NCBI RefSeq assembly: GCF_022701195.1
Contig: NZ_CP078089.1
Coordinates: 1,860,001 to 1,924,000 of the forward strand
Direction of reading: 5' to 3'
DNA length: 64,000 bases
Source of the DNA: Allobaculum mucilyticum
Lineage (GTDB): Bacteria > Bacillota_I > Bacilli_A > Erysipelotrichales > Erysipelotrichaceae
In this document: one piece after another, positions 55,215-64,000 of the stretch
Layout: each line of letters opens with the position of its first letter
How positions within the stretch are numbered: the stretch's first letter is position 1
Position numbers and translations under genes: made by a program
Notes under the pieces: generated by a model
What the model was told of the DNA's origin: nothing
Seen by the model: the letters and a program-made list of their open reading frames with translations, nothing else
The model's database searches: none

Positions 55215-56024
55215 ATGAAAAAAACAGCATCAATTGCTTTATGCGCCCTGATGAGCGCCGCACTGGCCGGCTGCTCGTCCACCTCTACTGCAGCTGACAG
55301 CAAAACAGATTCTTCCGCTGCCTCTGCTTCCGCTTCTGAAGCGCAGACAATCCTCATCGGCATTTCCCCCGACTATCCGCCTTATGAATCCAAATCCGCA
55401 GACGGAGAAATCGTCGGTTTCGATCCGGAAATGACTGAGTGGATTTTCAACTACCTCAACGAAAACGGACATAACTACAAATATGAGTTTGAAGAGCTTT
55501 CCTTCGATACCATCATCTCCTCTCTGCAGGCTGGCCAGATCGACCTGGGCATCTCCGGCTTCACCTATGATGCAGACCGTGAAGGTATCTTCTCGGATTC
55601 TTACTATGATTCCGCACAGGTTATCGTCGTTGCAGAAGATTCCGACATCACCGGTGCAGAAGATCTGAACGGCAAGCTCGTCGGCGCTCAGCAGGGTGCA
55701 ACTGGCGAACAGGCTGCTGCAACCATCGAAGGTGCAGAAGTTCAGGCTGTTTCCGATGCCAACCTGATGATGGAAACCCTGAAATCCCACGGCATGGACG
55801 CAGTTGTCATCGACAAAGCTGTCGCTGATCAGTACGTAGCTGCCGGCGGATTCAAGATTGTCGGCGAAAACCTGATGGATGAAGAAAACATCATCTACTC
55901 CACAGAAGACCATCAGGAGCTGATGGATGAGATCAACGAAGCCATCGAAGCCTTCAAGAAGAGCGACGAATACTCGACTCTGACTGCAAAATGGTTCGCT
56001 GAGGGCAGCGAAGACGCTGAGTAA
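55215..56024 (+). CDS. Amino-acid ABC transporter substrate-binding lipoprotein
   Basis: A 269-residue lipoprotein of the polar amino acid (SBP_bac_3) family. Lipobox ALAGC (Cys about 19), a Ser/Ala-rich linker, then ILIGISPDYPPYESK, GFDPEMTEW, DTIISSLQAGQIDLGISGF and DREGIFSDSYYDSAQVIV in order. Codon use suggests high expression. It is the first gene under the T-box; arginine or a related amino acid is the likely ligand by context. AAAGGAAAAA precedes the ATG. Confidence 0.93.
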   Translation: MKKTASIALCALMSAALAGCSSTSTAADSKTDSSAASASASEAQTILIGISPDYPPYESKSADGEIVGFDPEMTEWIFNYLNENGHNYKYEFEELSFDTIISSLQAGQIDLGISGFTYDADREGIFSDSYYDSAQVIVVAEDSDITGAEDLNGKLVGAQQGATGEQAAATIEGAEVQAVSDANLMMETLKSHGMDAVVIDKAVADQYVAAGGFKIVGENLMDEENIIYSTEDHQELMDEINEAIEAFKKSDEYSTLTAKWFAEGSEDAE

Positions 56025-56042
56025 TCCGGAGCCTGCCAGACA

Positions 56043-56714
56043 ATGAGTAAAATTCTTACGCAGGAAAATCTGATGTTCCTGCTCAAGGGCGCCGGCATTT
56101 CACTGGCATTAGCGCTTGGCGCCCTGCTGATCGGTATGGTCATCGGCATTCTTCTGGCTGCTGGCCGTCTGTCAAAAGTGAAAATTATCAACTGGCTGTG
56201 CAGCATTTACGTGGAAATCTTCCGTGGAACTCCAATGCTGCTGCAGATCATGTTCTTCTATCTGGGTATCCCTGTTCTGATCCGCATGATCACAGGCGTT
56301 CGTGTCCGCATGGATGTCTATGTAGTGGCTCTGACAGCTCTCTCGCTTAACTCGGGCGCTTACCAGTGCGAACTTTTCCGTTCGGGTATTCAGGGTGTCG
56401 ACAAAGGACAGTGGGAAGCCTGTGAAACGCTGGGAATCGGCTACTGGCCAATGATGTTCCAGGTCATTCTGCCGCAGGCGTTCAAGCGGATTGTTCCGCC
56501 TCTGGTTTCCGAGTTCATCACGCTGATCAAGGACAGCTCGCTTGCTTCCTGTATCGGTGCATGCGAACTGATGCGAAACGCACAGACCCTCGGTGCTCAG
56601 TATTACAACTACCTTATTCCGCTGATTGTTGCCGGTGTCATGTATCTGTGCATGACGCTGATTATCAGCTGGCTGGCAAGAAAGCTGGAAAGGAGGCTGG
56701 CGGTCAGTGACTGA
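56043..56714 (+). CDS. Amino-acid ABC transporter permease
   Basis: A 223-residue HisM/GlnP-type permease with about five membrane helices. [14 protein letters not shown] at the start of the core and [29 protein letters not shown] (EAA loop, in parts) contacting the ATPase. Located 18 bp after the binding protein and overlapping the ATPase gene by 8 bp. Confidence 0.95.
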   Translation: MSKILTQENLMFLLKGAGISLALALGALLIGMVIGILLAAGRLSKVKIINWLCSIYVEIFRGTPMLLQIMFFYLGIPVLIRMITGVRVRMDVYVVALTALSLNSGAYQCELFRSGIQGVDKGQWEACETLGIGYWPMMFQVILPQAFKRIVPPLVSEFITLIKDSSLASCIGACELMRNAQTLGAQYYNYLIPLIVAGVMYLCMTLIISWLARKLERRLAVSD

Positions 56715-57498
56715 TCAGAATCTTACGAATGAAGCAACTAAAGTGATGGAACCATCCAATGCAGTCATGATCGACGCGCAGCATCTGTCCAAGAACTTTG
56801 GCAAGCTTCACGCACTTAACGACGCCAGTCTGCAGGTGGCGAAAGGAGAAGTGGTGTGCCTGATCGGACCGTCCGGTTCGGGCAAATCGACATTCCTTCG
56901 CTGCATCCACGGTCTGGAGACACCGGATGAAGGCAGTGTCCGCGTTGAAGGCGAACTGCTAAATCCGGCCAATAAAAACGAATACCGCGAACTCCGCAAT
57001 AAAATGGGATTCGTATTTCAGCACTTCAATCTGTTTCCAAACAAGACAGTTCTTGATAACTGCAAGCTGGCGCAGACAACAGTCTTAAAGCGTTCGGATG
57101 AAGAAGCCGAGAAAATCGCACTTGAATATCTAGGAAAAGTCGGTCTAACGGATAAACGAGACAGCTACCCCAATCAGCTGTCCGGCGGTCAGAAACAGCG
57201 TGTGGCTATTGCCCGGGCTCTGTGCATGAATCCGGAAATCATGCTGTTTGACGAACCAACTTCAGCTCTCGACCCTGAAATGATCAAAGAGGTTCTCGAG
57301 GTTATGCAGGATCTGGCTGCACAGGGAATGACGATGATTGTTGTTACCCACGAAATGGGATTTGCACGGAAGGTCGGAACCCGTGTTGTTTTCCTGGAAG
57401 CAGGAAAAATTGTAGAAGTCGCTGATTCGGAGACCTTCTTTACCCACCCGAAAAGCGACAGAGCCAAAGAGTTTCTGTCCAAAGTTTTCTATTCTTAG
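56707..57498 (+). CDS. Amino-acid ABC transporter ATP-binding protein
   Basis: A 263-residue GlnQ-type ATPase: [19 protein letters not shown] Walker [18 protein letters not shown]-loop, [15 protein letters not shown] signature, [14 protein letters not shown] Walker B and [13 protein letters not shown]-loop. GTG at 56707 with AAAGGAGG upstream; an ATG at 56745 would give the usual shorter N-terminus. Confidence 0.96.
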   Translation: MTDQNLTNEATKVMEPSNAVMIDAQHLSKNFGKLHALNDASLQVAKGEVVCLIGPSGSGKSTFLRCIHGLETPDEGSVRVEGELLNPANKNEYRELRNKMGFVFQHFNLFPNKTVLDNCKLAQTTVLKRSDEEAEKIALEYLGKVGLTDKRDSYPNQLSGGQKQRVAIARALCMNPEIMLFDEPTSALDPEMIKEVLEVMQDLAAQGMTMIVVTHEMGFARKVGTRVVFLEAGKIVEVADSETFFTHPKSDRAKEFLSKVFYS

Positions 57499-57531
57499 AT
57501 ACGTTGAAGGCAGGACCTTTCTGGAGGAATT

Positions 57532-58647
57532 ATGAAGATTCAGGATTTTCTGACGGAACAGTGGATGAATGAGCATGAACGCCAGGCAAAAATCAATCTG
57601 ACCGATACATCGGCTGCGCCGCTGTCGGTGGATGATCTGGAGGCGTTTGAACCCGGATTTCTGAAGGGACTCACTCTCGACTATGGCTGGATCACTGGTG
57701 ATCCCGGACTCCGTCAGGAAATCCTTTCTTTATATGTAGATCAGCGCGAAGAAACGCTGACTATGACAAACGGAGCGCTTCAGGCAAATGAGCTGGTGAT
57801 GAATATTCTGCTCAAGCCCGGCGATCATGTAGTAACGCTGATTCCTGGCTATCAGCAGTTTTCCGAGTATCCCAGATGGCTTGGCTGTGATGTGACGGAA
57901 GTGCCTTTTGACGAATCCAATGGCTGGTCTGTTGATTTCGATGCTCTTGAAGCAGAGTTTGCCCGGGGAACGCGTCTTCTGGTCTTTGCTTCGCCATCCA
58001 ATCCGACCGGGACATGGCTAGATCGGGAGCAGACCCGTCAGCTGGCTGATCTGGCTGCCCGGTATAATGTCTGGGTACTTTGCGATGAGGTCTATCGTTC
58101 TTATGAACAAGATGAGCTGTCGATCAGCGATATCTATAAAAAAGGAGTAGCGACTGGATCGCTTTCCAAGCAGTTTGGCCTGGCGGGCGTTCGTCTTGGC
58201 TGGGTCAAAGGCTGCCCGGAACTCATTGAAGAGGTCAATGTATTCCGCGACTATACGCTGATCTGCGCTGGACCTCTGAGTGAAAAAGCTGCGCTGACGG
58301 CTCTTCGTCATAAGAATGAGATTCTGCGCAGGACGCATCAGATCATTGAACGGAACAAAGCAGATCTTACGGTGTGGCTGAAAAGTTCTTCGAACTTTTC
58401 CTGTCAGCTTCCTGCAAAAGGAACGGTTTCGTTCCTGAAGATTCCAGAAAGACTTTCAAGCAGGGAATTTGCGCTTGATCTGCTGGACGAAACGGGAATC
58501 TTCTTTGTGCCTGGGTGGTGTTTTGGCAAAGACGGATATGTACGTCTGTCTTTAGGCCGCGAGTTTGATGATCTGCCAGGCGTACTGAAGACGCTCGAAG
58601 ACTGGACAGAGCAGTATCTGGACAGAAAGAATGTCGCAATATCTTAA
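57532..58647 (+). CDS. PLP-dependent class I/II aminotransferase-like enzyme
   Basis: A 371-residue fold-type I PLP enzyme. The PLP Lys is in ATGSLSKQFGLAGVRLGW; FASPSNPTGTWLD carries the Asn, and LCDEVYRS the Asp/Tyr. The N-terminus MKIQDFLTEQWMNEHE and LDYGWITGDPGLR resemble an aminotransferase group that includes arginine-using enzymes such as capreomycidine synthase-like and MppP-like proteins (from memory). It follows the ABC ATPase by 33 bp with GGAGG, so it shares the T-box control. The reaction is not certain. Confidence 0.85.
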   Translation: MKIQDFLTEQWMNEHERQAKINLTDTSAAPLSVDDLEAFEPGFLKGLTLDYGWITGDPGLRQEILSLYVDQREETLTMTNGALQANELVMNILLKPGDHVVTLIPGYQQFSEYPRWLGCDVTEVPFDESNGWSVDFDALEAEFARGTRLLVFASPSNPTGTWLDREQTRQLADLAARYNVWVLCDEVYRSYEQDELSISDIYKKGVATGSLSKQFGLAGVRLGWVKGCPELIEEVNVFRDYTLICAGPLSEKAALTALRHKNEILRRTHQIIERNKADLTVWLKSSSNFSCQLPAKGTVSFLKIPERLSSREFALDLLDETGIFFVPGWCFGKDGYVRLSLGREFDDLPGVLKTLEDWTEQYLDRKNVAIS

Positions 58648-58661
58648 TAACAAACATAACG

Positions 58662-58710
58662 CTGGTTTCTGTTTCTTCATAAGAAGGACAGAAGCCGGCA
58701 TTTTATTTTT
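58662..58710 (+). terminator. Terminator of the T-box operon
   Basis: CTGGTTTCTGT pairs with ACAGAAGCCGG (one wobble), followed by ATTTTATTTTT. Confidence 0.82.
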
Positions 58711-58873
58711 GTTTTTCCTTCTTCTTTTTCAGTCTCATGGGTTGTCGGTACTTCTCAGCCAGTATGAAAACGCTGAAACAGGGAAGAGAAGCGAATATTG
58801 TCCGGCCATGGTACAATTTTTCAATCACGTCAGAACGGACCCCGTCTGAATTAAACCGGGAAGGAGGAGATCC

Positions 58874-59587
58874 ATGCGTTATTACATTGCTGACTGCCAT
58901 TTTTACCATCGATCGCTGCTGGACAAAATGGACTGCCGGAATTTTGATTCGGTTGAAGCCATGAATGAGACGATGATCGAGCAGTGGAACAAAAAAGTAC
59001 GCCGCAACGATGAAGTGGTTATCCTTGGCGATTTTTCCTGGGGAACCGCCGAGCAGACAACGGAACTGCTGCACCGGCTGAATGGCCGGAAGTTCCTGAT
59101 TCGCGGCAATCATGATCTGTATTTAAAGGACAAGACGTTTGATCAGAGCCTGTTTGGCTGGGTAAAGGATTATGCAGAACTGCATGACAATAAGCGAAAA
59201 GTCGTTCTGTCTCACTATCCGATTGCTTGCTACAACGGACAGTACCGGGTCGATCTGGAAGGAACGGCAGTGACCTGGATGCTTTACGGACACATTCATA
59301 ACACTCGGGATCAGATCCTGCTGGATGCGTACTGTGATCTGGTCCGTCAGACGACACATACCGCAATCGGAACAGGCGAAAAGCGCCAGATTCCAGTACA
59401 GATGATTAACTGTTTCTGCATGCGCAGCAATTACCAGCCGCTTACACTGGATGAATGGATTGAAGTGGAGCGAAAACGCACGACAGTGCAGAAGCCTGTC
59501 ACTTTGCCGTCAATTCATGTGCGGAAGCCGGTGGAGGCATCAGACAGAGACCTGAGCCTTGAAAGGCTGACACCGGACTCGGAGTGA
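58874..59587 (+). CDS. Calcineurin-like metallophosphoesterase
   Basis: A 237-residue phosphoesterase: YYIADCHFYH, ILGDFSWG, IRGNHDLYL, SHYPIACYNG and GHIHNTRDQ are the five metal-site motifs in order. Such single-domain forms are often annotated as hydrolases acting on nucleotides or phosphoproteins. The target is unknown. The tail from about 205 is basic and unconserved. AAGGAGGAG lies before the ATG. Confidence 0.9.
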   Translation: MRYYIADCHFYHRSLLDKMDCRNFDSVEAMNETMIEQWNKKVRRNDEVVILGDFSWGTAEQTTELLHRLNGRKFLIRGNHDLYLKDKTFDQSLFGWVKDYAELHDNKRKVVLSHYPIACYNGQYRVDLEGTAVTWMLYGHIHNTRDQILLDAYCDLVRQTTHTAIGTGEKRQIPVQMINCFCMRSNYQPLTLDEWIEVERKRTTVQKPVTLPSIHVRKPVEASDRDLSLERLTPDSE

Positions 59588-59739
59588 GTTTTTAAGACAA
59601 AATCAGAGACAGAATAAACGCATCTGTCTGAACCTGATTTATAGACGAAGACAAGATAAAGGTGGAAAGCCGCGTGCTTTCTGCCTTTTCTGGTTTGGTC
59701 AGTTAGTATTCCAATCAGCAGTATGCATGGCACGAATGA

Positions 59740-59745
59740 TAGACT
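59740..59745 (+). promoter_or_regulatory. Extended -10 of a candidate leaderless promoter
   Basis: TGA-TAGACT, 6 bases before the ATG at 59752; no Shine-Dalgarno. Confidence 0.6.
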
Positions 59746-59751
59746 TGTGTC

Positions 59752-60612
59752 ATGGCATTATCCGAATTTCGGCGTCTGCTTGCGTCTGCAACGCCGGCAC
59801 AGAAAGACGAATTTATTGAGACGTGGTATAAACGGCTGAACCGCCAGGACAAAGAGATGTTCGAAATTGTTCTGAAGGCTGTTGAAGGAAAAGCAGAAAT
59901 GCCCTCAACAAAAGCGGTGATCGTAGATGTTAAGAAAACCGCAAAGATGCTTGAAAGGATTTCTACCAATCTTTTCTCTTATGCATGGGTCACAGGAAGC
60001 AGGCGAACAAAAACAAAACAGATGATTCGCGAACTGATGAAAACTCTGCCTCTGGTACCATCACAGGCAAAAGACTACGATCAGGTGATTCTTCAGTACA
60101 AAACCCTAATCGTTCTTCTGGAGCTTGGCGATCAGGATGGCACAGAATGGGAAGGACTGGAGATGCGGGTATCTGCTGTTCCGCAGGATATGTATCGAAC
60201 GCTCTGTACGATGATTTTCCAGGATGGAATCACCCCGGATAAACTGATGGAACAGCTCTTCTGGACGTCGATGGGCGGAGTGATTACCTGGGGCCTTCGG
60301 TATGATTTTCTGGAAATTCTGGCCACCTGGATCCGAAATGGCGATCTGCGAATGGACATAATCGAGCGGTGCGAGACGGCTGCCATCGAGCGCAAAAAGG
60401 AACTTGAAGAAACATCGAAGCCTCTTCAAGATGACCGTCTGCTGACAATTCTTATCTTCTATCTGTATCTGATGGATAAAGAAGAAGCGCTGTCAGCGGG
60501 TATAAGCTGGCTGGAAAACGGTGAACTGCAGCCGATTGCGCATCAGGCCTCAGAGCTTTATCGAAAGCTGAGGCATGCCGCAGAGGTACGAAAAAAGTAC
60601 AATTATGTATAA
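59752..60612 (+). CDS. Unknown helical protein next to cas3
   Basis: A 286-residue protein, almost wholly helical, no signal or membrane segment. Begins MALSEFRRLLASATP with repeating amphipathic helices, Lys/Glu-rich linkers and a segment ELEETSKPLQDDRLLTI before the last helices. I do not recognise the family. It ends in its own terminator, so it is not part of the cas transcript. A link to CRISPR is only positional. Confidence 0.65.
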   Translation: MALSEFRRLLASATPAQKDEFIETWYKRLNRQDKEMFEIVLKAVEGKAEMPSTKAVIVDVKKTAKMLERISTNLFSYAWVTGSRRTKTKQMIRELMKTLPLVPSQAKDYDQVILQYKTLIVLLELGDQDGTEWEGLEMRVSAVPQDMYRTLCTMIFQDGITPDKLMEQLFWTSMGGVITWGLRYDFLEILATWIRNGDLRMDIIERCETAAIERKKELEETSKPLQDDRLLTILIFYLYLMDKEEALSAGISWLENGELQPIAHQASELYRKLRHAAEVRKKYNYV

Positions 60613-60691
60613 GATTAATGAATATGAGTACTGATTTGCGCAGACATAAATCGATACATAAAAAATGATTTGATAAAAATGTGATCATCAG

Positions 60692-60737
60692 AAAGCTCTG
60701 AATCTGCTTTGCAGAAAACCTGTTCAGAGCTTTTTTT
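60692..60737 (+). terminator. Terminator upstream of the cas region
   Basis: AAAGCTCTGAA pairs with TTCAGAGCTTT, then six more T. The 300 bases from here to cas3 hold no gene; the last 120 contain the cas3 promoter and operator-like site. Confidence 0.9.
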
Positions 60738-60939
60738 CAGGAACGCTTGATAGAAGCAGGGAAATTCAAAAGATTTGTCTGCCCAGCTTTTAAATACCTC
60801 TTTTCATCGTAAAGATCAGCAGGAAAAGCAGATGAGCTTTTATATCAGGCGGACAGCGCCGCATAACACTGGAGAGAAAGCAATGATCCAGACTGTTTTC
60901 TGTTTGCTTTTAAAATTCAGCTGGAGTCAGTCGTAAACA

Positions 60940-60965
60940 GAATAAATTACAAATATAATTTATTC
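60940..60965 (+). promoter_or_regulatory. Palindromic operator-like site over the cas3 promoter
   Basis: GAATAAATT-N8-AATTTATTC, a perfect 9-bp inverted repeat, overlaps a consensus TATAAT -10 box (60954-60959). It is about 90 bp before the chosen cas3 start. Confidence 0.55.
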
Positions 60966-61053
60966 GTGATGAGGGGCGCGCAGATCCCGACAGCTTTGCA
61001 TCCTCAGTCAGATATTGAAGCTGAACGGAATGATGCGTGGGAAGGAAACAGAT

Positions 61054-63819
61054 ATGGATTCAGGATTCGGTGATTATCAGTCTATTCGTGAACTGAAAAA
61101 AGTAACGGAACATATTATTGCCAAGACTGGACAGTCAGAGTCTGGAAAAGGACTTCTCCCGTTCTGGATGCATGCACTGGATACAGCAGGTGTTTTACGG
61201 GAACTGTATGAAAGAAGGATTCCGCAGAGCACAAGGGAAAGTTTTTCTAAGGCCTGCGGATCAGATGAAAAGGCTGTCAGTACCTTTGTTCTGGCAGGAC
61301 TTGTGCACGATCTGGGAAAAGCGACATCGGCGTTTCAGGCGCAGATCTATAGAGCAGGTCATTTTGCGTTTGGTTTTCCCGTGGATTTTATGGATCAGAT
61401 TCGCTATGGAAATGGCGGAAGAAAGAATCCGCATTCACTGCTGGGAGAGATCATTCTCCGATATGAAGGGTTTGGGCAGGCGTTTGCATCAGTCGCGGGG
61501 GCCCATCATGGAATGACGCAGGATGGTCTGCAGGAATGCAAACCGGGGAAACTTCCCTCTGCTCTTCGAACCGATCTGCGAGGGACGAAAGAAGATGAAG
61601 GATTCTGGACATCGATCTGGTCAGAGACAGTCTGGCTGTTTCTGCAGCTGGCTGGTTTCAGCAAGCCGGAAGATGTACCAGAACTGGACTGTACGCATCT
61701 TATGGTTCTGACAGGCCTGGTGTCTCAGGCTGACTGGATTGCCTCCAATACGGAGTATTTTCCGCTGATTGAAAGCCTCGATGAAGCCAAAGCGGATTTG
61801 TATCCAGGAAGAATTGAAACGGGATGGGCGAAAATCGCTCTTCCAGAACGCTGGATCTGTACGGAAGATTTCAGTTTTGAAGATCTGTTTGGATTCAGTC
61901 CACGTCCTTTTCAGAGTGCAGTGATCGACTGCGTCGAAAATATGAAAGAGCCTGGACTGATTCTGATTGAAGCTCCGATGGGTCTGGGAAAAACCGAAAC
62001 AGCACTTATGGCAGCAAGCCAGCTTAGTTATCGCCTGCAAACGGGAGGTGCATTTATCGGTCTGCCGACACAGGCGACCGCAAACGGGCTGCTTCCCAGA
62101 TTTTTTGACTGGTCAAGCAGAGAAGCCGGCGATCAGGCGGTGACATTTAAACTGTCGCACTCAGCTGCTGGACTGAACGAGATGTATAACAGTCTTCCTG
62201 ATGCGCCGGTGAATACAAATAGCGATGATGAGCAACCTGCGCATGGCGGGAAGAGTTCGCATCTTTATGTGCATTCGTGGGTGAACAGCAGCAAGCTTTC
62301 GCTGTTTTCTGATTTTGTGATCGGAACGGTTGATCAGGCTTTAATGAGTGGCCTGGACCATCGTTATGTCACGCTGCGCCACGCAGGACTCGCCGGAAAA
62401 ATTCTGCTACTTGATGAAGTTCATTCATACGACACCTATATGAGCAGATATATGGAAAAGATGCTGGAATGGATGGGGGCGTACCATACACCGGTTATTC
62501 TTCTGTCGGCTACCCTTTCCAGAACGCAGAAAAATATGCTGATTTCCAGTTATCTCAAAGGATATGGGATGAAAAAAAGCGCCATCAGACAGGCACTTGA
62601 AAAAACAGATACTGGTGATTATCCGGTTCTGACCTGGACTGAAAGAGGTCAGGTCTGTATGCAAGCTCTTCCTTATACTGGAGACCATCTGCAGGTAAAA
62701 GCTGATACGGCTGTGTGCAAAGACCTTCAGCAGGAACTGGAAGAAATAGTGAATGCGCTGGATGTTCATCTGTCACAGGGCGGATGCGCCGGAATTGTGG
62801 TGAATACGATCCAGACTGCTCAGCGAGTTTATGAGCATGTTAAGCAGCATCTTGAAGGGGAGATTGTGCTGATCCATTCCGGATATACCGGGACAGACCG
62901 GCGAAAAAAAGAGCAATGGATTCTGGATCATGTCGGCAAGAGTTCGGATGCACGAATGCGCGACCGCGTTATTGTGGTCGGAACGCAGGTTATCGAGCAA
63001 TCTCTGGATATTGATTTTGATTATATGATTTCTGAACTTGCGCCAATGGACCTTCTTCTGCAGAGGATGGGGCGGCTGCACCGGCATCCAAATCGAACTC
63101 GGCCTGAAAAACTCTCTGTCCCAGAGATGCTTGTTCTGAGACCTGAATCTGTAACCGAACGGACAATGAAGACTGTGTACTCAGAGTGGCTTCTCTACCG
63201 TACGATGCATGCACTGCCAGCGTCGATCTGTCTGCCTGATGATATTTCTGAGCTGGTGAATAAAACATATGCTGATCCGGATGTGGACAGCCTGAGGGCG
63301 GATGAGAAACGCCTCTATGAACAGCGGCTGATTCATGATGGAAATCGGCAGGCAAAAGCGGATTCTCATGTGCTCAGTTCCCCTAATACGGGAAGACTTG
63401 CGTATCTAGGTGTGGATGGACTGATGAAAGAACAGGCGATTCGAAGTCCAGGTACTGCAGAAAATGCAGTGCGTGATATCGAACCATCGCTGAATGTGAT
63501 TTTGCTGATGGAAGCTGATGATGAGATTGTTTCTCCTGATACGGAATCTTTCGAGGATAAATGGATACTGAGTCGAGGCGGCTGCCCTGTCAAACCTTCT
63601 CAGATTCTGGCTAAGAAAATCCGCGTTCCTGGAATCTACGATCTTGATCGGGCTGAAGCGGAGGTCCGAAACAGGATGGATAACAGCCGGATCAGATTCC
63701 CGGAAGTGCTGCGTGATGAACTGTTTGTCCTTTTAGATGAGAATCGCGAATTTGAACTGTGCGGGCAGATGTACAGATACAGCTGGGAAAGTGGAATAAC
63801 CAGGCTTGAGAAAGCCTAA
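61054..63819 (+). CDS. cas3: CRISPR-associated helicase/nuclease Cas3 (probably type I-E)
   Basis: A 921-residue Cas3. The N-terminal HD nuclease has WMHALDTAG, AGLVHDLGKATSAF and GAHHG. The SF2 helicase has EAPMGLGKTETALMA (Walker A), LLLDEVHSYDTYMSRYMEKM (DExH), LLSATLSR, and VVGTQVIEQSLDID with RMGRLHRH (motifs V-VI). The HD wording is closest to I-E Cas3 as I recall it. The ATG at 61054 has GGAAGGAAA upstream; the in-frame TTG at 61015 lacks a ribosome site. Cascade genes would lie past the right edge. Confidence 0.93.
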   Translation: MDSGFGDYQSIRELKKVTEHIIAKTGQSESGKGLLPFWMHALDTAGVLRELYERRIPQSTRESFSKACGSDEKAVSTFVLAGLVHDLGKATSAFQAQIYRAGHFAFGFPVDFMDQIRYGNGGRKNPHSLLGEIILRYEGFGQAFASVAGAHHGMTQDGLQECKPGKLPSALRTDLRGTKEDEGFWTSIWSETVWLFLQLAGFSKPEDVPELDCTHLMVLTGLVSQADWIASNTEYFPLIESLDEAKADLYPGRIETGWAKIALPERWICTEDFSFEDLFGFSPRPFQSAVIDCVENMKEPGLILIEAPMGLGKTETALMAASQLSYRLQTGGAFIGLPTQATANGLLPRFFDWSSREAGDQAVTFKLSHSAAGLNEMYNSLPDAPVNTNSDDEQPAHGGKSSHLYVHSWVNSSKLSLFSDFVIGTVDQALMSGLDHRYVTLRHAGLAGKILLLDEVHSYDTYMSRYMEKMLEWMGAYHTPVILLSATLSRTQKNMLISSYLKGYGMKKSAIRQALEKTDTGDYPVLTWTERGQVCMQALPYTGDHLQVKADTAVCKDLQQELEEIVNALDVHLSQGGCAGIVVNTIQTAQRVYEHVKQHLEGEIVLIHSGYTGTDRRKKEQWILDHVGKSSDARMRDRVIVVGTQVIEQSLDIDFDYMISELAPMDLLLQRMGRLHRHPNRTRPEKLSVPEMLVLRPESVTERTMKTVYSEWLLYRTMHALPASICLPDDISELVNKTYADPDVDSLRADEKRLYEQRLIHDGNRQAKADSHVLSSPNTGRLAYLGVDGLMKEQAIRSPGTAENAVRDIEPSLNVILLMEADDEIVSPDTESFEDKWILSRGGCPVKPSQILAKKIRVPGIYDLDRAEAEVRNRMDNSRIRFPEVLRDELFVLLDENREFELCGQMYRYSWESGITRLEKA

Positions 63820-63866
63820 TAACCGACTCTGATCCGCTCAGGTTCAGGCTGTGTAAATGGAATGCG

Positions 63867-63872
63867 TATAAT
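63867..63872 (+). promoter_or_regulatory. -10 box of a possible second promoter downstream of cas3
   Basis: TATAAT, 48 bp after the cas3 stop. It could serve the next cas genes or a short RNA. It lies between the arms of two complementary pairs (63840-63848 with 63896-63904, and 63829-63835 with 63930-63936). Confidence 0.5.
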
Positions 63873-63956
63873 AGGAAGATCTGAAGTATTTAGACCTGAA
63901 CCTTCAGGTGTGATCCATTAAAGATCGACGGATCAGACAAATGTCTATTTTTTTGT

Positions 63957-63995
63957 CCCCGCGGAGCGGGGGTGGCGGAGCAATCCGCTTTTTTT
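63957..63995 (+). terminator. GC-rich double hairpin with terminator after cas3
   Basis: CCCCGC-GGA-GCGGGG, then GCGGA-GCAA-TCCGC followed by seven T. The first hairpin has the shape of a type I-E CRISPR repeat stem. Confidence 0.65.
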
Positions 63996-64000
63996 ATTGG

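Noticed and set aside
63955-64000. Start of a CRISPR array at the window edge
   Set aside because: The sequence after the repeat-like hairpin is itself a stem with seven T, a terminator rather than a spacer, and no second identical repeat is present.

Overview
The window looks like chromosome from a low-to-moderate GC Bacillota (Firmicutes), most likely an anaerobic gut-type Erysipelotrichia or close relative. The reasons are the Bacillus-like operon orders (yqeG-yqeH-yhbY-nadD/yqeK-rsfS-yqeM and ypmB-dnaD-nth), a T-box and a THF riboswitch, rubrerythrin, sortase-C pili with SpaA-type domains, and a secreted DUF5648-repeat protein. The genus cannot be named from sequence alone.

Layout. 0-4 kb: ribosome assembly and NAD operon. 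4.3-7.4 kb: mtnN, a ClC-family transporter and a DUF3267 zincin. 7.4-7.9 kb: a non-coding interval with a structured minus-strand RNA and a candidate operator. 7.9-14.1 kb: secreted esterase, HerA-like ATPase, and ypmB-dnaD-nth plus one unknown gene. 14.5-21.5 kb: pilus island (large LPRTG adhesin, LPLTG major pilin, class C sortase, accessory pilin with a non-canonical anchor). 21.8-24.5 kb: minus-strand CoA genes (coaBC, coaX) and small unknowns. 24.7-29 kb: glycerate kinase, a thioredoxin-like lipoprotein, a pyrophosphatase-like protein, rubrerythrin and two unknowns. 29.3-33.1 kb: sbcD-sbcC.

33.2-38 kb is a plastic zone. Two nearly identical tRNA-Ile/tRNA-Ala units lie in inverted orientation around a decayed arsR-permease-thioredoxin operon, followed by an IS256-family element. 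38.2-44.5 kb: HTH protein, CorA, S41 protease, THF riboswitch-folT, folC (convergent with folT), ung and a 30-residue membrane peptide. 44.7-51 kb: uvrB, ispG, a dead IS1182-like element with a 7-bp target duplication, and pta. 51.3-54.6 kb: secreted repeat protein, an unknown, and the ACT/UPF0210 pair. 54.9-58.6 kb: a T-box operon (amino-acid ABC transporter plus a PLP enzyme), plausibly for arginine. 58.9-60.6 kb: metallophosphoesterase and an unknown. 61-63.8 kb: a CRISPR Cas3 that probably starts a type I-E locus continuing past the right edge.

A recurring theme is promoters whose -10 box (often the extended TGn form) sits only 6-7 bases before an ATG with no Shine-Dalgarno. This suggests leaderless mRNAs for at least eight genes. 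The most unusual non-coding parts are the structured RNA at 7.47-7.66 kb, the 116-nt nested palindrome inside the IS256 element, and the hairpin-rich, repeat-like interval just after cas3.
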